A DNA stretch of 8,368 nucleotides, taken from positions 1-8,368 of the forward strand of contig JAJZNH010000006.1 of NCBI GenBank assembly GCA_021811745.1. The letters run 5' to 3'. Shown in pieces: positions 1-5,891 of this stretch. The number at the start of each line of letters is the position of its first letter. Position 1 is the first letter of the stretch. A program made the position numbers and the translations under genes. A model generated the notes under the pieces. The model was not told where the DNA came from. It ran no database searches and saw nothing but the letters and a program-made list of their open reading frames with translations. Source of the stretch: Acidobacteriota bacterium (GTDB taxonomy: Bacteria; Acidobacteriota; Terriglobia; Terriglobales; Acidobacteriaceae).

Positions 1-432
1 TGACGACGAGGAACCTGCGCCTCCGCCACCGCAGCTCACAGCGGAAAATGCTGCCAGCAGGGCCAGGCCGAGGGTCATCGACCGGAGCAATGTGCGCCTT
101 GCCCGGCGGCCCACGAAGAGCAATCCAAATGCGAGTATTCCCGCCGCCATCGGCCAGCCCGGCCGCCTTGCCGGCTCATTGCGGCGGGCAAGGCCGGCCG
201 TTTGCGCCATGGCGTTGACCGTCACCGTTGCTGTGGCCGTTCCGTTCAGCGTCAACGTGGCTGGGGTTACGGCGCAGCTGAACTGGCTGGACGACGGCGT
301 ACAGGCGAGATTCACCGTCCCGTTGAAGTTGCTCAGCGAGGCCAGATTCAGGCCAACCGTTCCGCTATTCCCCTGCGAAACGGTCATCTGCGGGCTCTGC
401 GGTGCCAGAGTGACGTTGACAACGGTCTGTAT
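1..432 (-). pseudogene. In-frame 3' remainder of the S53 peptidase gene beyond a TAG stop; runs off the left edge
   Basis: After the TAG at 433-435 the same minus-strand frame stays open for all 144 codons left in the window. It keeps encoding what a C-terminus of this protein type should contain. First comes an Ig-like segment rich in Thr, Val and Asn (about 200-430, with NFNGTVNLACTPSS and NGTATATVTVNA). Next is an Arg/Pro linker, a hydrophobic stretch (112-153), an Arg cluster, a second hydrophobic stretch (37-78), and finally a Cys followed by Gly and Ser runs (1-33). From memory, acidobacterial Ig-repeat proteins often end with this two-hydrophobic-stretch, Cys-Gly-rich module followed by one more short Ig-like strand set, so some tens of codons probably lie outside the window. 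No Shine-Dalgarno precedes the first ATG after the stop (385-387), so independent translation looks unlikely. It is either a detached fragment, a read-through extension or the result of a base-call error. Confidence 0.8.
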
Positions 433-1797
433 CTACGTAAAATTCACCACGTTGCTGACGGAGGGGCCGTTGCCGTTGTCGCCCCAATAGACGGCTGTCA
501 GCGTGTTAGCGCCACTATTCAAGAACCAACCAGGATTTGCGGTAAAGGTGAAAGTGCTGGTTGCGCCGGTGACACCCGTCGTCCAAAAGGCATAAGTGAG
601 GAACACATCGTTGTTGTAGAAATCAATCTCGCCGGTTGGAGAGGTTCCCAGGTTCCCCGATCCGGTAACGGTGGCCGTCACAGTGGCCGTTTGCGAACCC
701 GAGATACTGGCTGGGGTTAGGCTGAGCGTTGTGGTCGAAGGTGCGAAGGACGACAACGCCTGGACAAAAACTTCCTGGTAGTCCATGAGCCGCACGGCCC
801 CCCATACGGAATCTCCGCCATAAACCGCGGAGATATCGTACTTGCCGGCGGCGAGGTTCGGAAACGTGGCCACCCCGATCGATGTCTGTGCATTGTTGCC
901 GCTTAACGGGGTGAGCGGCACCGTCTGGGCGCTCACCGGGCTCTGGCAAGCGTCATATGAATTGACGATGGTTCCAAGGCAAATTTGAACTGTGCCGCTG
1001 GGAGCAGGAGTACCCAGTGCACCCGGATTGTAATCGGGCTGTGCGACAATCGCTACCGTCAATGCTCCGCCCGTGTTGATGTACAGTATCGGAGGTCCAT
1101 TGCCTGAGTTTGGTGCGGGCTGGTACGTGTAAGGCCCAAACAGGTAAGCGTGAAGGAATGTTAACCCCGGAGTGACACTGAAGGTAACGGGCTGCGCCGA
1201 TGCAGGCTTGAAGCTTGCATCCCCCGCATAGGCAGCGCTGGCCGTGTGCTTGCCGACTGACAGGGCTGGCGGAATCCAACTGGCGATGCCCGCACTATTG
1301 AATGCGACGGTAGCGGTCGTTGAGTCGATGGTGAACACCGCGCTTCCCGTGGCGATACCGTCTGTCTTTCCGGCAGCGATGCTAGCCCCAGCAGGCTGAA
1401 TATTCAATTGCAATGGCATGTTGTAAGCGACCGTGCCGCCTGCCGCGATGATCTTGTTTTGGCTGGTGACAGAAAAATTAATATTGGCATCTTCCGCTGT
1501 CACGGTCAGCGTCTGCGGTGAAGAGGTGCTGGCCGCAAATGTCCCGTCGCCGCCATAACGCGCAGTTACCTGATACTGTCCGCCTGGCAGGCTGTCCACG
1601 CTGCTTGTCCCGGTCCCGCTGCTGAGGGGAATGGTGAACTGCGACTGGCTTGCCGGCAATGTCGAGCTGGTGAGAATGGCGACGCTGCCGGTGGGTGTTC
1701 CCGAGCCGGAGGACGGCGCAACCGACGCCGTAATGTTGACGGGCGTGCCATGAACCACGCTGGTACTCGAAAGCTGCAGCGTTGTCGCAGTGGGCGC
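433..1797 (-). repeat. Tandem Ig-like domain array of the S53 protein (protein-level repeats)
   Basis: Four diverged copies of a Gly-x-Tyr/His-x-Val/Ala-x-Ala-x-Tyr-x-Gly-Asp strand motif mark consecutive beta-sandwich domains. They lie at 1528-1581 (GQYQVTARYGGDGTF), 1198-1254 (GKHTASAAYAGDASF), 793-846 (GKYDISAVYGGDSVW) and 460-516 (ANTLTAVYWGDNG). Spacing is about 109, 136 and 110 residues, so the third domain carries an insertion, which holds the only Cys pair in the array (residues 935 and 946 from the GTG start). The pattern fits the Ig-like fold 3/5 type (Big_5-like) found in large secreted bacterial proteins. The role is inferred: a spacer or substrate- or cell-surface-binding stalk. 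A fifth, shorter Ig-like segment lies beyond the stop at 433-435. Confidence 0.8.
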
Positions 1798-3783
1798 GAA
1801 CGCGATCGCAGTCCAGTCATTCACGAGTGCATTGGCATCCACTGAGCCCAGCCCGGTCGCAAAATCGTAACCGAGTCCTGCCGGATACTGCTCTGTGCCG
1901 TAGTATCCATTCCATTGCAGCGCGCAAGGTGGAGTGGTTGAGTGCCAGCAATACTGGCTGATGCTGCCGGTGGCGATGTCGTGAAAGACCGCCGGCTTCT
2001 GCTGCGACAGAGGATACAGCGTAAAGTTGGCCTGGCCCTGCCGCCCATATTTCTGGTTGACCAGCGCCATGATCCCAGCCATGGCCGGGGCCGATGCCGA
2101 CGTGCCTCCCACGAGCAAGACCGCGGCATCTTCACCCGACCCCGCTGCGCATTCGCCTGCATAAGCGCAGATGGCATAGGCGCTCAGATTGGCGCCGTTC
2201 GAGGCAAAGAGAGAAACATCGGGCAAATCCCGCACACCGTCAGTTGGAACGCCTGGGCCGCTCTGCCAGGCCGGCTTGGCGTAGCCGCCGGTGCAGGGGT
2301 ACTGAGGGTTGGCCTGGCTGTCCTGTGTGGCGCAGTTGCTGGGACCACCGCCGCCGGCCGCGTACTCGCCGCGCGCAATGCTGTCGGGGATCACGTTCAG
2401 GCCGAAGGGATCGCCCCATGCCTGTTCCGGCAGGGTGGCCTTCAGCGAACCTAAATTGGCGTCATTCGTGGCGTTCCAGAGGGTTGTGGCGCTGGCGCCG
2501 CCAGTGGCGTAGTCGTTGTAATAAAAGTCGGTGCCTCCCACGGCTACGTTCCAGGGTGTCGAGGCCAGGCCGCTGACCCAGGGCATCCCTCCTCCACAAA
2601 CCGGCCCGCTGTCACCCGAAGAGACGAGTATCGTTTGCCCTTGCGCCGCTGCCTGCTCCCACAACGCCGACCAAAATTCGTTTCCAGCGTTCCCAAGATA
2701 GGCTTCGCACTGGCCGAAGCTCACGCTCAGCACTGAGGCCTGGTTGTCTTCAACTGCGCGCACCGCTGCCAGCGCAAGGGGATCGATCAGATACCCCGCG
2801 CTGGCAATGTACAGGTCAACCGTGGCTTTGGGCGCCACCGCGCCGGCCAGCTCAACGTCAAGGTAGGCCTCCACATCCACCCCGCTCAGATCGCCGGGGT
2901 CATCGCCGTCAACCACCACCTGCGGAGGTGTTCCGGCCACTCCAAAGAGCTTCTGGTACGCATCCACCAGGCTGAGGTCGATATTCGATTCGTTGATGAT
3001 GCCGATCGTCTGCCCCGCGCCGTTCACGCCCGCTTGATAGAGCGGGGCGAGATTGTATTGGGTGGCAAAATCTTCGGGCGTCACCGTGAATTCGTAGGGG
3101 TTTGAGGTGCCGTACTGGTTGGGCGCAGTCCACTGCGGAGCGGCAACCTTTTTGGCGTGCGTCATCTGCGCAGGTCCCACGACCTTCACGTAAGGCTCGG
3201 CGCGAAAGTTGTTCATGGGCGCGACGTTGCGGATCAGCGGCGCCAGCGCCTCCGGAATCTTCAGCTCGGTCGCGTTCGCATAGTGCGTCTCGCCGTTCAC
3301 GTTGTACTCGTGAATCTCCGTGTGGAAGGCCTGGCTCAAATTACCGGCCGTGCCGGAAAACTCGATGAACTGGCGGCTCCGCGACGTCCTGACAACCTGC
3401 AGACCCTGCGAGACAAGCCACGCGGCGGCAGCCTCGATGTCCGCGTCGGCGGGGCCGAATTGTGCGCCGAACTGCTCGGGCGTGAGCCAATTGTGATAGC
3501 TGGCCGAGCCGCGTGTGTGCAGGTTCTGCAAGAGCTGCTGGAGAGCCGCCTCCCGTTCCGGTGGGCGGTTGAGCAGCAACAGCATCCGCCCGGCGGAAAA
3601 CGAGTTGGAGACAGCTCCACGGTCATACCGGGCCTCAGCAAGCGGGTGCAGGCTGCCGTGCAGCGCGATAACTCTGTTTTTATCGATGGACCGCGTGACA
3701 AGCGGCTTGGGCTGGATTTGAGCGGCGGCGGACAGCGTCAACACGCTTCCAAAGAGCAGGACGAACAGCGCTTGCCGATTCAC
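433..3783 (-). CDS. Secreted S53 (sedolisin/kumamolisin-type) serine-carboxyl peptidase with Ig-like repeats
   Basis: This is an endopeptidase precursor expected to act outside the cytoplasm. Numbering is from the GTG at 3783 (1116 aa). Residues 1-21 form a signal peptide ending in SAAA before Gln. A pro-kumamolisin activation domain spans about 34-181, and the catalytic domain about 225-655. The S53 residues are visible: Glu305 and Asp309 in VEAYLDVE, oxyanion Asp391 in SSGD, and nucleophile Ser562 in GGTSASAP. The Glu-Asp and Asp-Asp spacings (4 and 82) equal those I recall for kumamolisin. A calcium site is likely at Asp602-Ile603 with GLGYD (636-640). Ig-like repeats fill 663-1116. GTG is preferred because GAGGG lies 8 nt upstream and a signal peptide begins at once. 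The ATG at 3870 overlaps a TATAAT box and would add 29 uncharacteristic residues. The frame stops at TAG 433-435 although homology seems to continue. Peptidase family is near certain; substrate is unknown. Confidence 0.95.
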   Translation of the reverse strand: MNRQALFVLLFGSVLTLSAAAQIQPKPLVTRSIDKNRVIALHGSLHPLAEARYDRGAVSNSFSAGRMLLLLNRPPEREAALQQLLQNLHTRGSASYHNWLTPEQFGAQFGPADADIEAAAAWLVSQGLQVVRTSRSRQFIEFSGTAGNLSQAFHTEIHEYNVNGETHYANATELKIPEALAPLIRNVAPMNNFRAEPYVKVVGPAQMTHAKKVAAPQWTAPNQYGTSNPYEFTVTPEDFATQYNLAPLYQAGVNGAGQTIGIINESNIDLSLVDAYQKLFGVAGTPPQVVVDGDDPGDLSGVDVEAYLDVELAGAVAPKATVDLYIASAGYLIDPLALAAVRAVEDNQASVLSVSFGQCEAYLGNAGNEFWSALWEQAAAQGQTILVSSGDSGPVCGGGMPWVSGLASTPWNVAVGGTDFYYNDYATGGASATTLWNATNDANLGSLKATLPEQAWGDPFGLNVIPDSIARGEYAAGGGGPSNCATQDSQANPQYPCTGGYAKPAWQSGPGVPTDGVRDLPDVSLFASNGANLSAYAICAYAGECAAGSGEDAAVLLVGGTSASAPAMAGIMALVNQKYGRQGQANFTLYPLSQQKPAVFHDIATGSISQYCWHSTTPPCALQWNGYYGTEQYPAGLGYDFATGLGSVDANALVNDWTAIAFAPTATTLQLSSTSVVHGTPVNITASVAPSSGSGTPTGSVAILTSSTLPASQSQFTIPLSSGTGTSSVDSLPGGQYQVTARYGGDGTFAASTSSPQTLTVTAEDANINFSVTSQNKIIAAGGTVAYNMPLQLNIQPAGASIAAGKTDGIATGSAVFTIDSTTATVAFNSAGIASWIPPALSVGKHTASAAYAGDASFKPASAQPVTFSVTPGLTFLHAYLFGPYTYQPAPNSGNGPPILYINTGGALTVAIVAQPDYNPGALGTPAPSGTVQICLGTIVNSYDACQSPVSAQTVPLTPLSGNNAQTSIGVATFPNLAAGKYDISAVYGGDSVWGAVRLMDYQEVFVQALSSFAPSTTTLSLTPASISGSQTATVTATVTGSGNLGTSPTGEIDFYNNDVFLTYAFWTTGVTGATSTFTFTANPGWFLNSGANTLTAVYWGDNGNGPSVSNVVNFT

Positions 3784-3791
3784 GTTCAGAA

Positions 3792-3796
3792 CCCTC
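3792..3796 (-). promoter_or_regulatory. Shine-Dalgarno (GAGGG) deciding the GTG start of the S53 gene
   Basis: GAGGG sits 8 nt upstream of the GTG at 3781-3783, an ideal spacing. The next residues (NRQALFVLLFGSVLTLSAAA) form a canonical signal peptide. This supports GTG over the ATG 87 nt further upstream. Confidence 0.65.
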
Positions 3797-3800
3797 GACC

Positions 3801-3824
3801 GTTCCGGTATCCAATTCCGGAAAC
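3801..3824 (-). promoter_or_regulatory. Possible 5'-leader hairpin just upstream of the S53 ribosome binding site
   Basis: On the minus strand TTCCGG and CCGGAA form a perfect 6-bp inverted repeat around a 9-nt loop, extended by one G-C pair across a bulge. It ends 4 nt before the GAGGG. It lies inside the leader predicted from the promoter at 3873-3899. A role in translation control is only a guess; CCGG-rich short palindromes are common in GC-rich DNA. Confidence 0.25.
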
Positions 3825-3872
3825 GCACCGGCGTTTGGCGAAGGCAAGTTTCCGTTTTCGGAGATCTCACGC

Positions 3873-3899
3873 ATTATAGCGCTGGAACAGAAATGTCTG
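3873..3899 (-). promoter_or_regulatory. Sigma70-type promoter for the S53 peptidase gene
   Basis: A consensus -10 TATAAT lies at 3873-3878 on the minus strand. A CAGACA hexamer (4 of 6 matches to TTGACA) lies at 3894-3899 with a 15-bp spacer, slightly shorter than usual. The predicted start of transcription is near 3866, giving a leader of about 83 nt before the GTG at 3783. The box falls in the gap between the DUF1080 stop and the S53 start, so the peptidase can be transcribed on its own. No intrinsic terminator separates the two genes, so read-through from upstream is also possible. Confidence 0.5.
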
Positions 3900-3906
3900 G
3901 GGTCTT

Positions 3907-4587
3907 TCAGGGCAGTTCGCGCAGCTTCAGGTCCTTGAACTCGATACGATAGCCCTCGGCTTCCAGGCCGATGTAGCCCCGCTTCACCGATAGGTACAGC
4001 GTGTTGACCATCTCGCCGTTGACGGTGAGCGTGCAGGCGTTCGTCAGGCAGCGGATGTCATAGGTGTTCCATTCCCCCGCAGGCTTGATGCGGTTGTGCC
4101 TCATCTCTTTGCGCAGGTTAAAGCGCGTCATCTTCCCGCCATTGAGTGTCTCGCCGAAGATGTATCCGCCCCCCTGCGATGTCTGCGCCTGGTGCCAGAT
4201 GGTTCCATCCTTGCTGTTGCGGAAGAAGACGCCGCTGTTGTATTTCGCGTCTCCCGCAACCGGCGTAAAGCGCCATTCGACGTGAAAGGCGAAGTTGCCC
4301 AGTTCGTGATTGAAGCGCAGCCACTCATGCCCGCCGTTGCCGTCGCAGACGATTTCATGTTGCGAGGGGAAAATATGCCACTGCGCCACCTGGCTGACAG
4401 CATGCGTGGGAGGAATCCCGACGCGCGTCCATGCGTCCCTGACATCCTTCGGAAACAGATTGACGGTTTGCGCGGGTGCGGCCAAGGCAAAAGCCAGCAA
4501 GGCCAGGTAGAGCATGCCGCGCAGCAGGGCGTAATTTGCCCTGGCAGTGCTGCGGTGGCCCTGCACAGAACGGCAAAGACTCAACAT
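3907..4587 (-). CDS. Secreted DUF1080 (3-keto-disaccharide hydrolase-like) domain protein
   Basis: This is a 226-residue protein. A basic N-terminus is followed by a hydrophobic segment (24-39) ending in APA before Gln, a signal peptide with a long n-region. The rest is a single DUF1080 domain (PF06439 type), a beta-sandwich of concanavalin/LamG-like fold. Recognisable parts are the early LF motif (43-45), NSGVFFR (117-123), GEWNTYDIRC (171-180), the strand TLTVNGEMVN, and the terminal RGYIGLEAEGYRIEFKDLKL. Members of this family act on or bind carbohydrates, some as hydrolases of 3-keto-glycosides; activity here is not shown. The start at ATG 4587 has AAGGA at 5-nt spacing preceded by GGAG. 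The frame is open upstream to 4908, but that stretch looks non-coding. An internal ATG at 4515 would shorten the n-region but lacks a ribosome binding site. No functional link to the neighbouring peptidase is evident. Confidence 0.85.
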   Translation of the reverse strand: MLSLCRSVQGHRSTARANYALLRGMLYLALLAFALAAPAQTVNLFPKDVRDAWTRVGIPPTHAVSQVAQWHIFPSQHEIVCDGNGGHEWLRFNHELGNFAFHVEWRFTPVAGDAKYNSGVFFRNSKDGTIWHQAQTSQGGGYIFGETLNGGKMTRFNLRKEMRHNRIKPAGEWNTYDIRCLTNACTLTVNGEMVNTLYLSVKRGYIGLEAEGYRIEFKDLKLRELP

Positions 4588-4592
4588 GGTTT

Positions 4593-4601
4593 TCCTTCTC
4601 C
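4593..4601 (-). promoter_or_regulatory. Shine-Dalgarno (GGAG-AAGGA) fixing the DUF1080 start
   Basis: The minus strand reads GGAGAAGGA followed by 5 nt and the ATG at 4585-4587. It is the strongest ribosome binding site in this stretch and decides between this ATG and the alternatives at 4908 and 4515. Confidence 0.7.
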
Positions 4602-4646
4602 AGACACTGGTGATAGGGATCATTTCTATCAGAGCAGCCGCGTTGA

Positions 4647-4655
4647 ATTCTACCA
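4647..4655 (-). promoter_or_regulatory. Extended -10 promoter (TGG-TAGAAT) for the DUF1080 gene
   Basis: TAGAAT (5 of 6 matches to TATAAT) at 4647-4652 is preceded by TGG, an extended -10 element. No good -35 hexamer lies 16-18 bp upstream. Initiation near 4640 would give a leader of about 53 nt. It is a prediction from sequence only. Confidence 0.4.
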
Positions 4656-4884
4656 TTGCGCGGAGTAGGAATCGTGCGCGTCCCATGCGCGACATGACTC
4701 CGAAGTGACCTTGCGAATCACAATGCACAATACCCCACGCAGCGGGAAGGCCCAACCAGCCGTCCGGGAACAGCAACGGCGGCGGTTCCGCATCGGCATG
4801 CAGGCGCGTGGCACAGAACGGAGCCCTTGCCGGATGCGACCTGCGAAGATAGATAGGTGAGGTCCGGGAACCACCCTGCGTTGG

Positions 4885-4899
4885 CCAGGGTCGCCCTGG
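4885..4899 (+). promoter_or_regulatory. Hairpin directly upstream of the lipid kinase start codon
   Basis: CCAGGG (4885-4890) and CCCTGG (4894-4899) form a perfect 6-bp GC-rich stem with a TCG loop, ending 10 nt before the ATG at 4910. The only purine-rich stretch near the start, AGGG, is inside the stem and about 19 nt from the ATG, so no accessible Shine-Dalgarno is visible. It could damp translation or bind a protein; a chance palindrome is also possible. Confidence 0.35.
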
Positions 4900-4909
4900 T
4901 AAATCCACG

Positions 4910-5860
4910 ATGCAGCGTGTTGCATTGATCTATAACCCGGCATCGGGGCAATATTCGGCGCGGCGTTTCGCGGCGGTTCAGAACGCTGTGACGGTATTCC
5001 GCAATGCGGGTGTTTCGGCCGAACTTCTTGTGACCAACGCCGCCGGCGGCGCCACGGAACAGGCGCTGCGGGCGGTGCGCGAGGGCTACGACACGATCCT
5101 CGCCTGCGGCGGCGATGGCACGGTGCACGAGATCCTGCAGAGCCTGGTGGGGAGTGACGTCGCACTCGGCGTGATTCCACTGGGAACAGCGAATGCGCTG
5201 GCCGTGGATCTGGGCTTGACGGCGCCGCCGGTGCAGGCCGCGCGCGCCCTGCTGACGGCGCTCCCGGCGCGCGTTCCGGTCGGACGTATCCACTTCCGGG
5301 ATGAGACCGGGCAGATGCGCTCGCGCTACTTTCTCGTCGCTGCCGGTGCCGGCGAGGACGCATTGCTGATGTCGCGGCTGGACAAAGGGCTTAAGCGGCG
5401 GTTCGGTTACATCGTTTACCTGGTGGAAGCGATGCGCATCTGGGCAACCGACACATTTCCGCTCTTCGAAGCGGCTTTCACCCTAAACGGAAGTAATACA
5501 GAGCGCGTTGCCGAGGTTTCGCAACTGCTGGTTGTGCGGGTGCGCTCGTTTGGCGGGGTGCTGCGGGAGCTGGCTCCCGGCGCTACGCTGCACAATGGCA
5601 GCTTGCGGCTGCTGGCCTTCCGCACGCGCAGCCGCCTGCGCTATCTCAGGTTTCTGCTCGCAGCCGTCGCCGGGCGGCAGACCTTCAGCGGCCCCATTGA
5701 GCTTGTGGATACGAACCACGTGGAGTGCCGCAGCCGCAACGGAACAAGCGAGACGATTTTCGTCGAGGCCGATGGCGAAGTGCTGGGCACGCTGCCGGTC
5801 CGAATCGAAGTTGCGCCCCAGGCGCTGACGCTGCTGATTCCTCCTCACGCCGATCCATAA
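4910..5860 (+). CDS. Diacylglycerol kinase family lipid kinase (DAGK catalytic domain, YegS/DagK-like)
   Basis: This is a 316-residue soluble, probably membrane-associating kinase that phosphorylates a lipid hydroxyl (diacylglycerol, or possibly a sphingoid base) with ATP at the inner leaflet. The DAGK catalytic domain covers about 1-130. It has the opening RVALIYNPASG (3-13), the nucleotide-binding ACGGDGT (65-71) and the PLGTANALAVDLGL block (90-103). The C-terminal beta-sandwich lobe ends with VEADGEVLGTLPVRIEV (285-301) and the usual terminal strand of hydrophobics and Pro. Length is typical for the family (about 300). The ATG is the only reasonable start: an in-frame TAG lies at 4850-4852 and family members begin just before the VALIYNP strand. 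There is no clear Shine-Dalgarno, and a hairpin lies just upstream. It is a single-gene unit, divergent from the DUF1080 gene and convergent with the next one. The substrate cannot be told from sequence alone. Confidence 0.93.
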   Translation: MQRVALIYNPASGQYSARRFAAVQNAVTVFRNAGVSAELLVTNAAGGATEQALRAVREGYDTILACGGDGTVHEILQSLVGSDVALGVIPLGTANALAVDLGLTAPPVQAARALLTALPARVPVGRIHFRDETGQMRSRYFLVAAGAGEDALLMSRLDKGLKRRFGYIVYLVEAMRIWATDTFPLFEAAFTLNGSNTERVAEVSQLLVVRVRSFGGVLRELAPGATLHNGSLRLLAFRTRSRLRYLRFLLAAVAGRQTFSGPIELVDTNHVECRSRNGTSETIFVEADGEVLGTLPVRIEVAPQALTLLIPPHADP

Positions 5861-5861
5861 T

Positions 5862-5887
5862 CTCCGGCCGGAGTGCCCGATGCATCG
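5862..5887. other. Two adjacent palindromes between convergent genes
   Basis: The 31-bp gap between the stop codons of the convergent kinase and unknown secreted protein genes holds two perfect palindromes: CTCCGGCCGGAG (5862-5873) and CGATGCATCG (5878-5887). Neither is followed by a T tract on either strand, so neither is a classical intrinsic terminator. They might slow polymerase or help bidirectional or Rho-dependent ending. Confidence 0.35.
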
Positions 5888-5891
5888 CCTT

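Larger units (their letters stand above)
4588..4909. other. Divergent intergenic region between the DUF1080 and lipid kinase genes
   Basis: These 322 bp separate two divergently transcribed genes. They hold the DUF1080 ribosome binding site and extended -10 box, a tandem CACAAT repeat with 7-bp period (4719-4724 and 4726-4731), and a hairpin next to the kinase start. For the kinase, the best promoter candidate on the plus strand is TTGCCG (4827-4832), then 17 bp and TAGATA (4850-4855), a weak match. No convincing small gene, RNA or terminator was seen; the long open frames crossing it on the minus strand have unnatural, Arg- and Pro-rich composition. Confidence 0.6.

Noticed and set aside
385..387. 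Restart ATG for a separate small gene after the S53 stop
   Set aside because: No Shine-Dalgarno precedes it, and the encoded segment would begin inside an Ig-like strand without a signal peptide.
433..435. TAG as a pyrrolysine or other recoded codon
   Set aside because: No recoding enzyme or tRNA is visible in the window, the domain is not one known to need such a residue, and a single CAG-to-TAG change or a base error is simpler.
92..720. Plus-strand open frames of 132 and 172 residues over the S53 tail region
   Set aside because: They lie antisense to a frame with clear Ig-like content, have Arg-rich shadow composition and lack recognisable domains.
1942..2576. Plus-strand open frames of 160-170 residues antisense to the S53 catalytic domain
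   Set aside because: They are antisense to the Ser562 and SSGD region, with biased Arg/Gly/Ala composition typical of GC-rich shadow frames.
4827..4855. Plus-strand promoter for the lipid kinase (TTGCCG, 17 bp, TAGATA)
   Set aside because: The -10 matches consensus at only 3 of 6 positions; it is mentioned in the intergenic entry but not called.
4588..4908. N-terminal extension of the DUF1080 protein to an ATG at 4908 (107 more residues)
   Set aside because: The extra stretch is Arg- and Pro-rich without family similarity, would bury the signal peptide, and would place the start against the divergent kinase ATG. A good Shine-Dalgarno supports ATG 4587.
4650..5363. Minus-strand frame of 237 residues over the lipid kinase
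   Set aside because: It is Arg/Pro/Ser-rich and overlaps the well-supported kinase, whose GGDGT motif fixes the coding strand.
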